From NCBI GenBank assembly GCA_021773055.1, contig JAJFKV010000054.1, forward strand, positions 1 through 64,000: DNA of 64,000 nt, written 5' to 3'. Below, one piece after another: positions 63,847 through 64,000 of the stretch. This stretch comes from Woeseiaceae bacterium. Its GTDB lineage: Bacteria; Pseudomonadota; Gammaproteobacteria; Steroidobacterales; Woeseiaceae. Positions within the stretch are counted from its first letter, which is position 1; each line of letters starts with the position of its first letter. The notes beneath the pieces are model-generated. The model was not told the origin of the DNA, did no database searches, and saw only the letters and a list, made by a program, of their open reading frames with translations. The position numbers and the translations under genes were made by a program.

Positions 63847-64000
63847 ATGAATACAACTTTTCGTTTCGTCATCGTCCTGTCCGTGTTTCTCGCCTTCACC
63901 GCACACATTCAGCCGGTTTTCGCGTCTGACCAGAAAGCTGTTTTAGTGACGGGAGCAAGTACCGGAATCGGCCGCGAGATTGCGGAAACCCTCGCCCGCG
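63847..64000 (+). CDS. Short-chain dehydrogenase/reductase with signal peptide, N-terminal part (cut by window edge)
   Basis: The ATG at 63847 has a GGAG site seven bases upstream. The first 51 codons encode a hydrophobic signal-like segment (VIVLSVFLAFTAHIQPVFA) followed by KAVLVTGASTGIGREIAETLA, the TGxxxGIG nucleotide-binding motif of classical SDRs. An export signal on an NAD(P)-dependent SDR is unusual; the segment could also act as a membrane anchor. The gene runs off the right edge, so the substrate class is unknown. Confidence 0.75.
   Translation, partial: MNTTFRFVIVLSVFLAFTAHIQPVFASDQKAVLVTGASTGIGREIAETLAR

Noticed and set aside
1-64000. CRISPR array, tRNA, rRNA or insertion sequence
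   Set aside because: No direct-repeat arrays, tRNA-like clover patterns, rRNA segments or transposase genes were recognised on reading.

Overview
The window looks like chromosome from a marine gammaproteobacterium. Suggestive points are the Na+-translocating NADH:quinone reductase and oxaloacetate decarboxylase, the large set of exported peptidases, the DUF4124 protein, and mid-range GC. Woeseiales would fit, but this is inference from gene content; no rRNA, tRNA, CRISPR array or insertion sequence was seen.

Layout. (1) 1-1300: edge of a DUF222/HNH gene, a probably frameshifted membrane protein and a 51-residue ORF. (2) 1299-8279: amino-acid catabolism (branched-chain aminotransferase, XRE-cupin regulator, omega-aminotransferase, methylmalonate-semialdehyde dehydrogenase, metallo-beta-lactamase-fold protein, M20 peptidase). 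(3) 8286-12292: Na+ pump oxaloacetate decarboxylase oadGAB plus a glycosyltransferase. (4) 12406-21987: exported or lipid-anchored hydrolases, including M1 and M3 peptidases, a serine hydrolase, and an unusual SH3/S74 chaperone protein. (5) 22192-30486: a UbiA/MenA-type prenyltransferase overlapping a complete nqrABCDEF-apbE-nqrM operon that ends in a CBS-domain gene. (6) 30483-51627: a 21-kb extracellular electron transfer region. (7) 51807-64000: S9 peptidase, FKBP, aldehyde dehydrogenase, amidohydrolase, retinol-saturase-like oxidoreductase, acyl-CoA dehydrogenase, SSS and POT transporters, and a short-chain dehydrogenase cut by the window edge.

Region 6 is the most interesting part. A minus-strand operon encodes a dihaem c4-like cytochrome, an NTF2-like protein, a CbcL-like fusion (11 CXXCH motifs plus a membrane cytochrome b domain), an ImcH-like NapC/NirT cytochrome and a Wolinella-type fumarate reductase/succinate dehydrogenase (frdCAB). 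An FNR/CRP-family regulator lies next to it and is divergent from an OmcA/MtrC-type decahaem lipoprotein. A strong terminator follows, then an mtrC-mtrA-mtrB set. Convergent to that is a cbcSTU-like set (tetrahaem cytochrome, ferredoxin with four 4Fe-4S clusters, NrfD) with a polytopic membrane protein. I count 53 c-type haem sites here (52 CXXCH and one CX3CH).

Inferred working model: NQR and succinate/fumarate chemistry connect to the quinone pool. Up to three inner-membrane quinone:cytochrome modules exchange electrons with periplasmic cytochromes, and MtrCAB carries them across the outer membrane. This combines Shewanella-type outer-membrane parts with Geobacter-type inner-membrane parts. 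Direction of flow (respiration outward or electron uptake) cannot be read from sequence.
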